NCBI GenBank assembly: GCA_020851075.1
Contig: JADZDL010000206.1
Location: 1 to 32,414, forward strand
From: Planctomycetota bacterium
Lineage (GTDB): Bacteria > Planctomycetota > UBA1135 > UBA2386
DNA: 32,414 nt
Direction of reading: 5' to 3'
A program made the position numbers and the translations under genes. Each line of letters opens with the position of its first letter. The first letter of the stretch is position 1. A model generated the notes under the pieces. That model saw only the letters and a program-made list of their open reading frames with translations. It searched no databases and was not told the DNA's origin. Shown here piece by piece: positions 24,300 through 32,414 of the stretch.

Positions 24300-25424
24300 T
24301 CAGTTGCCGATCACGATGCCGACAGGGTTTGTCGACATGAGCCCACGCGGGCCACCGATGAACAGACCCTGCGAGTAGAGCTCGATGCCGACGTAACCTG
24401 GGTCAGGCAGGATCGGGAACGCAAGCTGCCCAGCGCCCGTCGGGCCTAGGACCACCAGTTGCGTCACCTCGCTGCTGCACTCCCAAGCGCAACCGGACAT
24501 GCCCGAAACGAACGTGCCGAGGTCGACGGGCAGCGGAATGGAGTTCGCGGACGTGCGGCTGAAGCCGAGCGTGATGAAGCCCACGCTATTCGGCACCGAA
24601 GTGGTCGCTTCGAGGCCGTAGAAGAGGTTTCCGACCTGCGGCAGTCCCGCGACGCCGGCCATCGACGCATCACAACCCTGCCCGAATCGGCTTTCGCCGG
24701 CGGGATTGGTGGTCGCCCACAGCGAGATCTCCGCCGCGGTCACCGCGCGCGTCTCGAAGCGGAACTCGTCGATGTCGTAGATGCTCGGCGCGCTGGTGAG
24801 AAGCTGCCGCCCGACCAGGAACGAACTGCCCTGGATATTCGGCGCCGCGGTGAGCACGCGCGGGACCTCTGGCACACCGTTGATGTAGTAGGTACCGGTC
24901 ATGGCCACCGTGTCGACGACGAACGCGACGTGGGTCCAGCCGGCGGTGGCCATCTGGTACACGTTGGCTACCGTCGAATAGTACGTCGTGCCACCAGCGT
25001 TCCCGACCGTGAGCAGGATCGAACTGCCACCGTAGATGCGGAATGCGCCCGACACCGGAATGCCGGCGATGTAGGTCAGGCCCGGCCCCGGATTGCCGCG
25101 CGAGTTGTACATCCACATCGCCCAGGTGTAGTCGCCGGTCACACTCGGCGCCCAACCGGTATCCACGTAGTTGGCCTGGTACGGCGAGACCGCACTGCCA
25201 CCCTGCAGGGCCTGGCCGTACGGGCCAGGCACGAACGAACCCAGAGGCCCGGACGTCAGCGTGTTGGTGATCGGCCCTTCACCAGGGGCCGGCGAGTTCT
25301 GCGCGTAGTTCAGCGCCTTGGCGCCGCCACCTTCGAACTTGTAGTACAGCACCTCGGACTGGGCGCTGAGGGAAACACAGGCAGAAGCCACGAGAGCGAG
25401 TTGGAGCAAGTGGTGCAGTCGCAT
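24300..25424 (-). CDS. Secreted LamG/concanavalin-like protein with Cys-containing C-terminal domain
   Basis: The protein has 374 residues from the ATG at 25424, chosen because it begins a signal peptide (MRLHHLLQLALVASACVSLSAQ) and has AAGGAAG just upstream. Residues 25-235 form a LamG/concanavalin-like jelly roll: VLYYKFEGGGAKALNYAQNS, YTWAMWMY, GWTHVAFVVDTVAMTGTYYI and IYDIDEFRFETRAVTAAEI. From about 245 it has the module FGQGCDASMAGVAGLPQVGN through SGCAWECSSEV to the final VGIVIGN. That pattern recurs at the C-terminus of many planctomycete exported proteins. It probably binds a polysaccharide or sits on the cell surface. The shared C-terminal module could be a sorting or attachment domain. 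Confidence 0.75.
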   Translation of the reverse strand: MRLHHLLQLALVASACVSLSAQSEVLYYKFEGGGAKALNYAQNSPAPGEGPITNTLTSGPLGSFVPGPYGQALQGGSAVSPYQANYVDTGWAPSVTGDYTWAMWMYNSRGNPGPGLTYIAGIPVSGAFRIYGGSSILLTVGNAGGTTYYSTVANVYQMATAGWTHVAFVVDTVAMTGTYYINGVPEVPRVLTAAPNIQGSSFLVGRQLLTSAPSIYDIDEFRFETRAVTAAEISLWATTNPAGESRFGQGCDASMAGVAGLPQVGNLFYGLEATTSVPNSVGFITLGFSRTSANSIPLPVDLGTFVSGMSGCAWECSSEVTQLVVLGPTGAGQLAFPILPDPGYVGIELYSQGLFIGGPRGLMSTNPVGIVIGN

Positions 25425-25517
25425 GTTTCTTCCTTGGAAAGGGAACGAATCGGCGAGGGGAATGAGCGGCCAATGCTGAGAGCAACCGCCACACGCGTCA
25501 AGCCCACCCAAAGCGCT

Positions 25518-26399
25518 CTACGTGCGTGGCAGCACAAAGGACAAACCCGACACATCTCGCTGCATGGCCACCAAACGCCGGATCTCGGCATTTCGCGCTG
25601 GATCCGCGTGGAATGGCGGCATGCCGAGCAGCAACTCGTGGAGTTCTTGCATGCTGAGCGCGGGCCTTGCTAGCAAGGTGAACTTCCCTTCGCCGAACGT
25701 GACCTGATAGCACGCACGTTGACAGTCCACCAACACCGTCGACGCGGCCGACTCCACCACTTCGGGACCTGCCGCGAGCATCTCGTCGGCTCCACGCAAC
25801 ACCCGTACAGACTGCGCAAACCGCACCAACAAGGCCGGATACAGGATATCGGCCGGCGCCGGCGCACGCCGCGCCCGTTCGCGAGTTCGCGCACGCGCCC
25901 ATCGACAGACGACCGCCCCACCGACGCAACAACCTACGGCAGTCACCAACACCCAAAGACACCCCCACGTGGCCAACGGGCTGAACCTCGGCCAGCCAAA
26001 TCCACGCCACGCCGCGTGCACCAGGAACGGCAACGGCAACACGACCGCGCCAACTTTGAGCACGGCACGCGCCACACCGCGGCAAGAGGATGTAAACAGA
26101 GCAGCAAAACCAAACACCTGGGCGCCGACAGCGAGACCGAGCGCAGACCATCGCTCCATACCCGACGGCCCCCACGGCCAAGGCATCCAATCCCCAACGG
26201 GCACCGGCATCCCTCGGCACGCAATCTCAAGCAGGATACCAACGAGCCCCCAAGTGACTGCAAACGCGCCGAGCACGTAGACCTCGCCAAGGCCATTGCC
26301 AGCAGGATCACTGCGGCCCCACCCCCAAACCATGGCAACGGCAAGCAGCCAGGCGAGCGTCGCTAGCACACCGAACACACAGATGCTTGCAAACAACAT
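25518..26399 (-). CDS. Five-span membrane protein of unknown function
   Basis: This 293-residue protein has predicted helices at about 4-26, 40-61, 84-106, 112-131 and 142-165. A strongly basic stretch follows (RWARARTRERARRAP), placing the C-terminal domain of about 120 residues in the cytoplasm. That domain (ILYPALLVRFAQSVRVLRGADEM, VLVDCQRACYQVTFGEGKFTLLAR, ELHELLLGMPPFHADP) has no motif I recognise. The start overlaps nothing and is divergent from the first of the tandem paralogues, 71 bases away. Its stop lies 93 bases before the start of the LamG-type gene on the same strand. Confidence 0.65.
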   Translation of the reverse strand: MLFASICVFGVLATLAWLLAVAMVWGWGRSDPAGNGLGEVYVLGAFAVTWGLVGILLEIACRGMPVPVGDWMPWPWGPSGMERWSALGLAVGAQVFGFAALFTSSCRGVARAVLKVGAVVLPLPFLVHAAWRGFGWPRFSPLATWGCLWVLVTAVGCCVGGAVVCRWARARTRERARRAPAPADILYPALLVRFAQSVRVLRGADEMLAAGPEVVESAASTVLVDCQRACYQVTFGEGKFTLLARPALSMQELHELLLGMPPFHADPARNAEIRRLVAMQRDVSGLSFVLPRT

Positions 26400-26470
26400 G
26401 TTCGAATCGAACCCGGGGACTGCGAGAACCGACCCGCGACGATAGCATCCGGACCTCTCGAGGAGACCCC

Positions 26471-29164
26471 ATGATCCGTCGCATTGCGTTCGCGTCGATT
26501 CTCGTGGTAATCGCGGTTGGGGCGTGGCTATGGCTGCGCAACCAGGACGGTGATCCCGCGCCCGCAGCCCCGCTTTTGGCCGAGCAGCCCGTCGCGAAGG
26601 AGCAGACGGCCCCCGCCGTCGAGACAGCCAAGGACGCGATCCCTGCCCCCGCCGACGCAGTGGTCGTTCGCACGAACGCGGCTAGCGAGTCCACGCAGCC
26701 GCCCATTCCCGACGATGCGAAGTGGCTCGAAGTGCTGGTCGTCGACGCCGTGACCCAGCAACCGATCGCCAATGCCGAGGTAACGTGGACGACCTCGGCG
26801 AGCAACGCGCAGGTTCAAACCTTGCCCCCAGAGGAATGGCCCGCCCTCTACAACGACCAGGAACTCATCGCGCGCCGCTTCGGCTGGACCACGCGCAGCA
26901 ATGCGTCCGGCATCGCGCGCATTGCGGGTGACGCCAACGGCGCCCGAGTCTTCGGCTATGCCGAAGGTCACTTCGCCACTGGCTACGTGGGTGGCCAGCG
27001 AACGCCACCCACCGGCGGCTGGCGCCTCGAACTGCAGCTCGACCAAACGCTGCGCGTGCAGGTGCTGGACGCCACTGGCCAAACCGCGGCCGGCGTGACC
27101 GTGAAGATCCGCATGTACCAGCCCGACGCCACGGAAAAGCCCAACTGGGGGTGGGTTCAGCCCCAAACCACTGCGGCGCCCGACGGCATCGCCGAGTTCC
27201 GGCACATCCAGACCTGGCTCGCCAACCAGGGTCAGAAGAAGCGCGAGTTCGAGATCACGTCCTGGCGCGCGTCCGTCAACATCCCGGGCCTCGACGACGC
27301 TGGCATCGAATTCGACCAGACGAACCCGCCCGCCGAGCCGATCGTGCTTCACATGCCCGCAACGGGGCGTTTGACTGCACGCCTGCTGCACGTGGGACAA
27401 CCGCTCACGCGCAACGTCGCGTTCTCGGCCTACCGGGGCGAAGCTGGTGATACCAACCAATGGAACACTGCGCCCCAGGTCCCCGTCGACGAGGATGGCT
27501 GGGCCCACTTTCCGCATGTGGCTCTCGGCGGCTCCCTCAACGTGCTGGCTCGGGCTGGAAACGGGACAATCGACCAATCCGTGGAGGCGCCAACCAGCAT
27601 TGGCCAGGAAGTGCGCGCGGAACTCACCACTGACAGCATCTTCGTGCTGACCGGCCGCCTGCTCGGGCCCGACGGCAAATTGTTCACCAACGCCAAGGTC
27701 ACAGCCAACTTCGACCTTGGCATCATGTCGGGAGGCGGACAAGTCGAGACCGACGCGCAAGGGCGCTTCGTCTGGGTGACGACCAAGGGTTACAAGGACA
27801 CCGCGCAAATCAAGCGCCTGGTACTCTCACAATCCCCGGTGGGCGCCTCTCCGCTCCGCGTCTCCGTGCCACCCCGCGATATCACTCGCGGCATCAACGA
27901 TCTCGGTGACCTGCAATTGACGACGGGCCCCTTGGTAGTTTCCGGCCGGTTTGACCTGGACTCCGCAGAAACCAAGACGCACGTCCAGTTCAACGTCCAG
28001 CGCCTCAACGATCGTCGCCGTCGGAATGGCACGGAGACCTGGGATTCCCTGCAAGGCGTGACCACTGCCCAACACCCCGATTCGACCTTCGAAGTCCGCG
28101 GCGAGACACAACCCGGCCGCTACCGCCTGTTCTTCCCCGGATACAGCCACCTGCCAATCTCCCCGATCGAATTCGTGGTCGGCACGAAGGACCTCGTGAT
28201 TCCTGTGCAACTGGGCTACCAACTCGCTGCCACCTGCATCCCACCCGAAGAACTTCTCGCCAGTCAATTGCGTGGGGTTCTCCGACCCAGTGGCGAGGTT
28301 CCCGCGGAACCGGACATGGGTCGCTGGGGTAGGGACTTCGATCGTTACACAGCCAGGGTGTGGGATGGCAATGATCCTGCGCAGATGCAATGGCACTCGT
28401 TACCCGAAGGCACGTATACGCTGGAACTGCGTACAACCGGGCTCGCAACGCCGATCCTCTCCATCGACGACGTTGTCGTGCCACCCCCGAAGGGTGGTGA
28501 CCCAAGGCTGCAGGGCATCGACCTACGCGGCAAGGTCAAGACCGTCAAGCTGCAGATCACCCTCTCCCCGGCAAGCACAGCATCAGGCAACCGGCCCATC
28601 GTGTTCCCAATGCCTCAGGCCGACGAGAAGAAGTGGCAAGGCATCATGGCGCGCGAGAACTTGCTCGTGATGCCCGTTGCCGCAGGCCCCATCAACCTGA
28701 TGGTCACGTGCGAAGGTTACAAGCCGCAGCAGCTTCAGGGTGCAGAACAGGAAGCGAAAGTCACCCTTGAGGCATGGCCTAGCGTCGACCTCACCTTTGC
28801 CAACCTGCCCAAACTCCCGGATGGCATCACACTCTGGGTCTCGATCTACAACCAGAACGCGCAGAAGCAGTACTACAATGTGCAGTACAGCACCGAGCAC
28901 CAGGGTGGCCCCCTCGACTCGTTGCTCGCAATGTCCAGCAGCAATAGTGAGATCAAGGACGGCAAGGCAACGGTGCAGATCGGCGAGGGCAACTATCGCA
29001 TCAGTGCCTACCTGAGCTCCGACAACGGTTCGAAATCGTTGAAGACCCTGAATCCGAAAGAGATCCAGGGTGGAGCCAATCTGGCCCCGATCACTGTGCA
29101 GTGGTCTGAAGACGAGTTGCGGGCTGCACTCGAAGAGCTTAGGAAGCCGCCCGAGAAGAAGTGA
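26471..29164 (+). CDS. Membrane-anchored carboxypeptidase-regulatory-like repeat protein, paralogue A
   Basis: The protein has 897 residues from the ATG at 26471. This start was chosen because GAGGAG lies six bases upstream and it opens a signal-anchor (MIRRIAFASILVVIAVGAWL). The frame is open further left to 26387 but without support. After an Ala/Pro linker, domain 1 begins at IPDDAKWLEVLVVDAVTQQP, with the carboxypeptidase-regulatory-like signature NAEVTW then TTRSNASGIARI. Further beta-sandwich units follow to the end (LRVQVLDATGQTAAGVTV, VLTGRLLGPDGKLFTNAKV, VVSGRFDLDSAETKTHVQF, GRYRLFFPGYSHLPISPIEF). No enzyme motif is visible. It is probably an extracytoplasmic anchored scaffold. The next gene is a clear paralogue in the same order of domains, 34 bases downstream. 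Confidence 0.8.
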   Translation: MIRRIAFASILVVIAVGAWLWLRNQDGDPAPAAPLLAEQPVAKEQTAPAVETAKDAIPAPADAVVVRTNAASESTQPPIPDDAKWLEVLVVDAVTQQPIANAEVTWTTSASNAQVQTLPPEEWPALYNDQELIARRFGWTTRSNASGIARIAGDANGARVFGYAEGHFATGYVGGQRTPPTGGWRLELQLDQTLRVQVLDATGQTAAGVTVKIRMYQPDATEKPNWGWVQPQTTAAPDGIAEFRHIQTWLANQGQKKREFEITSWRASVNIPGLDDAGIEFDQTNPPAEPIVLHMPATGRLTARLLHVGQPLTRNVAFSAYRGEAGDTNQWNTAPQVPVDEDGWAHFPHVALGGSLNVLARAGNGTIDQSVEAPTSIGQEVRAELTTDSIFVLTGRLLGPDGKLFTNAKVTANFDLGIMSGGGQVETDAQGRFVWVTTKGYKDTAQIKRLVLSQSPVGASPLRVSVPPRDITRGINDLGDLQLTTGPLVVSGRFDLDSAETKTHVQFNVQRLNDRRRRNGTETWDSLQGVTTAQHPDSTFEVRGETQPGRYRLFFPGYSHLPISPIEFVVGTKDLVIPVQLGYQLAATCIPPEELLASQLRGVLRPSGEVPAEPDMGRWGRDFDRYTARVWDGNDPAQMQWHSLPEGTYTLELRTTGLATPILSIDDVVVPPPKGGDPRLQGIDLRGKVKTVKLQITLSPASTASGNRPIVFPMPQADEKKWQGIMARENLLVMPVAAGPINLMVTCEGYKPQQLQGAEQEAKVTLEAWPSVDLTFANLPKLPDGITLWVSIYNQNAQKQYYNVQYSTEHQGGPLDSLLAMSSSNSEIKDGKATVQIGEGNYRISAYLSSDNGSKSLKTLNPKEIQGGANLAPITVQWSEDELRAALEELRKPPEKK
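29078..29127 (+). repeat. Near-identical 50-bp block, copy A
   Basis: This 50-base segment near the 3' end of paralogue A matches 31782-31831 in paralogue B at 49 of 50 positions, including synonymous sites. The genes on either side of the block are much more diverged. The pattern fits gene conversion or strong constraint on the C-terminal segment. Confidence 0.85.
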
Positions 29165-29198
29165 CCCTCACTCCAATGGGCACTTGGCAAAGCTCCCC

Positions 29199-31865
29199 AT
29201 GATCCGCCGCATCACGTTCGTGTCGATTCCCGTGGTGCTTGCGATCGTCGCATGGCTGTTGCTCAGCCTGCTCCTCGGCAATGGCGATACGGGGCCCCTG
29301 CCAAAGGCCAATCCCACCGCCAACAGCCCTGCCGACAACACGGCGGGCACAACTTCGGCCGTATTGTCGGAGCATGCCCCGGCGCCGCCTGGCGATGGGA
29401 ACGCGGTTCGCACTGGCGTCTCGATTCCACCGATACTGCCACCAATTCCCGACGATGCAACATGGCTCGAAGTGCTCATCGTCGACGCGGTGTCCCAGCA
29501 ACCGATCGCGGACGCCGAGGTGCAATGGGCCGACAATTCGGTTGCCAAGCAAGTTCGAGCCTTGCCAGCAGCCGAGCAAGCCAGGCTCTTGGCCGAGCCG
29601 GAGTTCATCATCCGCCGATTCGGTCGGACGACCCGTAGCAATGAGCTGGGCATCGCACGCGTCGCCGACTGCGGACTCGGCGCGATCATCTTCGCCTACT
29701 CGGAGGGGCTCTTCGCCAGAGCCTACTGCGGCGGCCCGGGCAAGCGTCCCGCCACCGGCTGGCGCATCGAACTCGATTCCGACCGCACCCTGCGCGTTCT
29801 GGTGCTCGACTCCGCCAACCAACCAGTACCTTCGGTTGCCCTTCGAATTCGCGCTGTCGATGCCACCGGAAGGGATCTGCAGACTCTGGCCGCGCACTGG
29901 ACCCAGACCACCACCGCGGCCGGCATTGTCGAGTTCCCGCACGTACAAACGTGTTTGCACCCCAATGGCCGCAGAAATCCAGCACTCGAAGCGGCCACCT
30001 GGCTCATCGACGTCGACATCCCTGGACTCGTCAGGCCAGGCACCAGGTTCAACCCTGCCCAACCCCCGCTCGATCCGCTCGTGCTCGGCCTGCCCGCGAT
30101 GGGACGCGTGGCAACAAGGTTCCTTCATGCCGGGCAACCAAGGTTGGGCGGCGTGACCTTCTCGCTTTCTCGCGGTGAGCCCGACCAAAGCCCATCTTGG
30201 AACATGGTCCCAGTTCCACTCGATGACCATGGTTGGGCGCGCTTCCCGCAGGTTTCACTTGGCGGCAACCTGAACGTGCTGGCGCGAGTCGGTTCGGCAA
30301 TGATCTCCCGGTCCATCGTGGCGCCGACTCATCCTGGCGAAGAAGTCGTGGTCGAACTCACCACCGAGGGGATGTATGCACTGACAGGTCGATTGCTCGG
30401 AGAATCTGGACTACCGCTGACCTCTGCGGCGGTCACAGTGCAATACGAGGTCGACTTCGACTCTGGCAGAGAAACCCTCGCAACTGATGCGCACGGCTGC
30501 TTCGTGTGCCTGATCCCCGACCTTGCTCGAGCTTCCGCACAGCTCAAGCGGCTCGTGATTACACAGAACTCTGCAGATTCACCGCCACTGCGCGCAACAC
30601 GACCCCCGTGCAAGATCATCCGCGGCACCAACGATCTCGGTGACATACAATTAGCCTGCGGGCCCCTGGTGCTCAGCGGCGAGTTCGCACTGAACCCACC
30701 GGACTCCGAGGCAACGATCCACTTCACAATCGAGCGAAGTAACGATCGGCGCGCTACGGGCGACGCCTCAGAAAGCTCCGAACAATGGGAAGCCGCACCC
30801 GACCTCGCGACAACCTACCGCCGCGATCGCACGTTCGAAGTGCATGGCGAAACAGCCCCTGGCCGGTACCGGCTCGCGTTCTACGAGCGCACCCACCTGC
30901 CCATCGAACCCATCGAGTTTGCCGTGGGGACACAGAATCTGCGGATTCCGGCCTCTCTCGGGTATCGACTTACCGCGACCGCAGTGCTTCCGGACGGCAT
31001 TGAGGCCCAGCGGCTCCACGGCGAGTTGTTGCCAGCGGGCCGCGAACGCGCAGAGTCAGTCAACACCTGGCGTGATGCGGCTGTGGAGATGCGCTGGCCG
31101 GCGATTCCGCCAGGCACCTATACGCTCCAGTTGCGCGTGGACGGTGCTTCTTCGCCACTAGCAACCATCCCGGAGATCCAGATCCCACTACCGGCCGAAG
31201 GCGATGCAAGGCTTCAGAACATCGACCTGCGTGGCAAGATCCACACCCTGGAGCTTCGCGTGACAACCAACCAATTGCGCGAAAAGGCACAGGGTGGCCC
31301 CATCGTATTCCGCATGCCACAGACCAACCCAAAGGTGTGGACAGGGCATCAGGCGTTCCAAGGAAACCTCGTGCTCCCGGTCCCCACTGGCCCGGTCGAC
31401 CTGCTCATCGCATGCGCTGGACACCGACCTCTGCAGGTTCTTGGTGCCACTGGCAAAGTCGATGTGACGCTCGAACCCTGGCCCACGGTCGAACTGACGT
31501 TTGACAACCTCGCGCAACTGCCGGAGAACGTGTTCCTCGATGTCAGCCTCTCGGCGCCGCCTACCGAACAGTATCGCGGCGTTACCTTCCAGAGCGGTTT
31601 CTCGTCGGGCCCGGTCTTCGACCTTCTACACGGGGCACCGGCCAAGAGCACCGTCGAACACGGCCGCGCCACAGTGGCAATCGGTGACGGCACGTTCCAG
31701 TTGAGCGCCTCCATCAGAACCAAGGACATGCAGCGCCAACGTAGACTGCGCGTAACACCGCAGGAGATCCAGGGTGGCATCAATCTGGCCCCGATCACTG
31801 TGCAGTGGTCCGAAGACGAGTTGCGGGCTGCCATTGCAGAGTTGCAGAAGCGGCCCGACAAATAG
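29199..31865 (+). CDS. Membrane-anchored carboxypeptidase-regulatory-like repeat protein, paralogue B
   Basis: The protein has 888 residues from the ATG at 29199, giving a signal-anchor (MIRRITFVSIPVVLAIVAWL) that matches paralogue A from its first residue. Only a weak ribosome site is seen, so it may be translated by coupling from paralogue A, 34 bases upstream. Domain order follows paralogue A: IPDDATWLEVLIVDAVSQQP, TTRSNELGIARVA, LRVLVLDSANQPVPSVAL, ALTGRLLGESGLPLTSAAV, VLSGEFALNPPDSEATIHF, GRYRLAFYERTHLPIEPIEF, and the shared C-terminus INLAPITVQWSEDELRAA. Identity looks like roughly half of residues by eye. It carries several Cys residues not present in paralogue A (for example VADCGL and AYCGG). 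Function is unknown; probably an envelope scaffold. Confidence 0.8.
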   Translation: MIRRITFVSIPVVLAIVAWLLLSLLLGNGDTGPLPKANPTANSPADNTAGTTSAVLSEHAPAPPGDGNAVRTGVSIPPILPPIPDDATWLEVLIVDAVSQQPIADAEVQWADNSVAKQVRALPAAEQARLLAEPEFIIRRFGRTTRSNELGIARVADCGLGAIIFAYSEGLFARAYCGGPGKRPATGWRIELDSDRTLRVLVLDSANQPVPSVALRIRAVDATGRDLQTLAAHWTQTTTAAGIVEFPHVQTCLHPNGRRNPALEAATWLIDVDIPGLVRPGTRFNPAQPPLDPLVLGLPAMGRVATRFLHAGQPRLGGVTFSLSRGEPDQSPSWNMVPVPLDDHGWARFPQVSLGGNLNVLARVGSAMISRSIVAPTHPGEEVVVELTTEGMYALTGRLLGESGLPLTSAAVTVQYEVDFDSGRETLATDAHGCFVCLIPDLARASAQLKRLVITQNSADSPPLRATRPPCKIIRGTNDLGDIQLACGPLVLSGEFALNPPDSEATIHFTIERSNDRRATGDASESSEQWEAAPDLATTYRRDRTFEVHGETAPGRYRLAFYERTHLPIEPIEFAVGTQNLRIPASLGYRLTATAVLPDGIEAQRLHGELLPAGRERAESVNTWRDAAVEMRWPAIPPGTYTLQLRVDGASSPLATIPEIQIPLPAEGDARLQNIDLRGKIHTLELRVTTNQLREKAQGGPIVFRMPQTNPKVWTGHQAFQGNLVLPVPTGPVDLLIACAGHRPLQVLGATGKVDVTLEPWPTVELTFDNLAQLPENVFLDVSLSAPPTEQYRGVTFQSGFSSGPVFDLLHGAPAKSTVEHGRATVAIGDGTFQLSASIRTKDMQRQRRLRVTPQEIQGGINLAPITVQWSEDELRAAIAELQKRPDK
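31782..31831 (+). repeat. Near-identical 50-bp block, copy B
   Basis: This is the partner of 29078-29127, differing by a single synonymous change (TCT to TCC). It encodes NLAPITVQWSEDELRAA in both paralogues. Confidence 0.85.
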
Positions 31866-31872
31866 CGAAGCC

Positions 31873-32414
31873 ATGACCTCGTTGTCCCACTCCCTCGACC
31901 GCACGGTCCTGATCTGCGCCCCGCGCGACCTTGTCTTCCGCTACTTCACCGACAAGGAACGCTTCGCGCGTTGGTGGGGTCCTGGTTCCACGATCGACGG
32001 TCAGGTCGGGGGCGAAGTGAAGATCGTCTACCCCAACCAGGTGATCGCCCGCGGCGTGGTCACCGCGATCCAGCCAGGACAGAGCATCACGTTCACGTAC
32101 GGCTACGAAGACCCCAGCAAGCGCATTCCACCCGGCGGCTCCGTGGTGACGGCATCGCTGCAGGACCACCCAGACGGCACCCTGCTGCAACTGCGGCACC
32201 AATTGCCCACCGAGGTCGATCGCGACCAGCACGTACCGGGATGGCGCTTCCAATTGGCCCGGTTTGCCAACAGTGTCGCCAACGAGCAGCATGCGTCGAC
32301 GGCGGCCGTGATGGACCAGTGGTTTCTGGCCTGGAATGAAGCGGATGCGACCGCACGCGACCGAGTGCTGCTTGCCTGCACCACGGACGACGTGCGGCTT
32401 GCGGACGCACATTC
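31873..32414 (+). CDS. AHSA1/SRPBCC protein fused to SnoaL-like domain, 3' truncated by window
   Basis: The ATG at 31873 lies seven bases after the stop of paralogue B, and the frame stays open to the window edge (180 full codons). Residues 7-140 follow the AHSA1/SRPBCC lipid- or hydrophobic-ligand-binding fold: LDRTVLICAPRDLVFRYFTD, then RFARWWGPGSTID, GGEVKIVYP, GVVTAIQPGQSITFTYGYED and GTLLQLRHQLP. From about 146, VMDQWFLAWNEADATARD then DDVRLADAH is the start of an NTF2/SnoaL-like domain. The ligand is unknown. The gene is probably co-transcribed with the paralogues, although its function looks unrelated. Confidence 0.8.
   Translation, partial: MTSLSHSLDRTVLICAPRDLVFRYFTDKERFARWWGPGSTIDGQVGGEVKIVYPNQVIARGVVTAIQPGQSITFTYGYEDPSKRIPPGGSVVTASLQDHPDGTLLQLRHQLPTEVDRDQHVPGWRFQLARFANSVANEQHASTAAVMDQWFLAWNEADATARDRVLLACTTDDVRLADAH

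Noticed and set aside
1..32414. Mobile elements, CRISPR arrays, tRNA or rRNA
   Set aside because: There are no transposase or integrase motifs, no regularly spaced repeats beyond the 15-bp edge repeat, and no cloverleaf or rRNA-like segment that I could recognise.

Overview
The window is GC-rich (about two thirds G+C by eye) and densely coded, with 18 genes called and no gap longer than about 181 bases. It most resembles a Planctomycetota genome. The support for that is the very frequent signal peptides and lipoboxes, a secreted LamG-type protein ending in a Cys-containing domain often seen in planctomycete exported proteins, large proteins with carboxypeptidase-regulatory-like folds, a thioredoxin-fold/HEAT/TPR secreted protein, and many GTG or TTG starts. 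The phylum assignment is inference. I saw no rRNA, tRNA, CRISPR array, transposase, integrase or prophage gene.

Layout. 1-3639 (+): two overlapping genes for secreted M16-type proteins, both without the zinc-binding motif. 3709-8206 (-): an outer-membrane beta-barrel protein, an NYN-domain protein and biosynthetic arginine decarboxylase (speA), divergent from glyA (8388-9629, +). 9723-11110 (+): a sigma factor overlapping a membrane-anchored probable anti-sigma factor. 11132-11464 (-): a small secreted Ig-like protein. 11646-22182 (-): six closely spaced genes, read in the order DUF4349 lipoprotein, small lipoprotein, secreted glycosidase-like protein, a 1361-residue membrane fusion protein, a PhnD-type binding protein, and a hybrid histidine kinase. 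22251-24269 (+): a secreted thioredoxin-like/HEAT/TPR protein. 24300-26399 (-): the LamG-type protein and a five-span membrane protein. 26471-31865 (+): two tandem paralogues of about 890 residues. 31873 to the end (+): a gene cut off by the right edge with an AHSA1/SRPBCC domain and the start of a SnoaL-like domain.

The most interesting gene is the fusion at 14474-18559. It joins two rhodanese domains, a complete five-helix YidC/Oxa1 core, an ATP-binding domain plus central domain plus phospho-His domain arranged as in rifampin phosphotransferase and PEP synthase, and a PilZ-like end. Hydrophobic segments and flanking charges give one consistent topology: rhodaneses in the periplasm, phosphotransfer module and PilZ in the cytoplasm. 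It is followed after 49 bases by the PhnD-type protein and kinase pair, whose own genes are one base apart. This suggests an envelope-linked sensing and phosphotransfer locus. The connection between the fusion and the sensor pair is inference from gene order.
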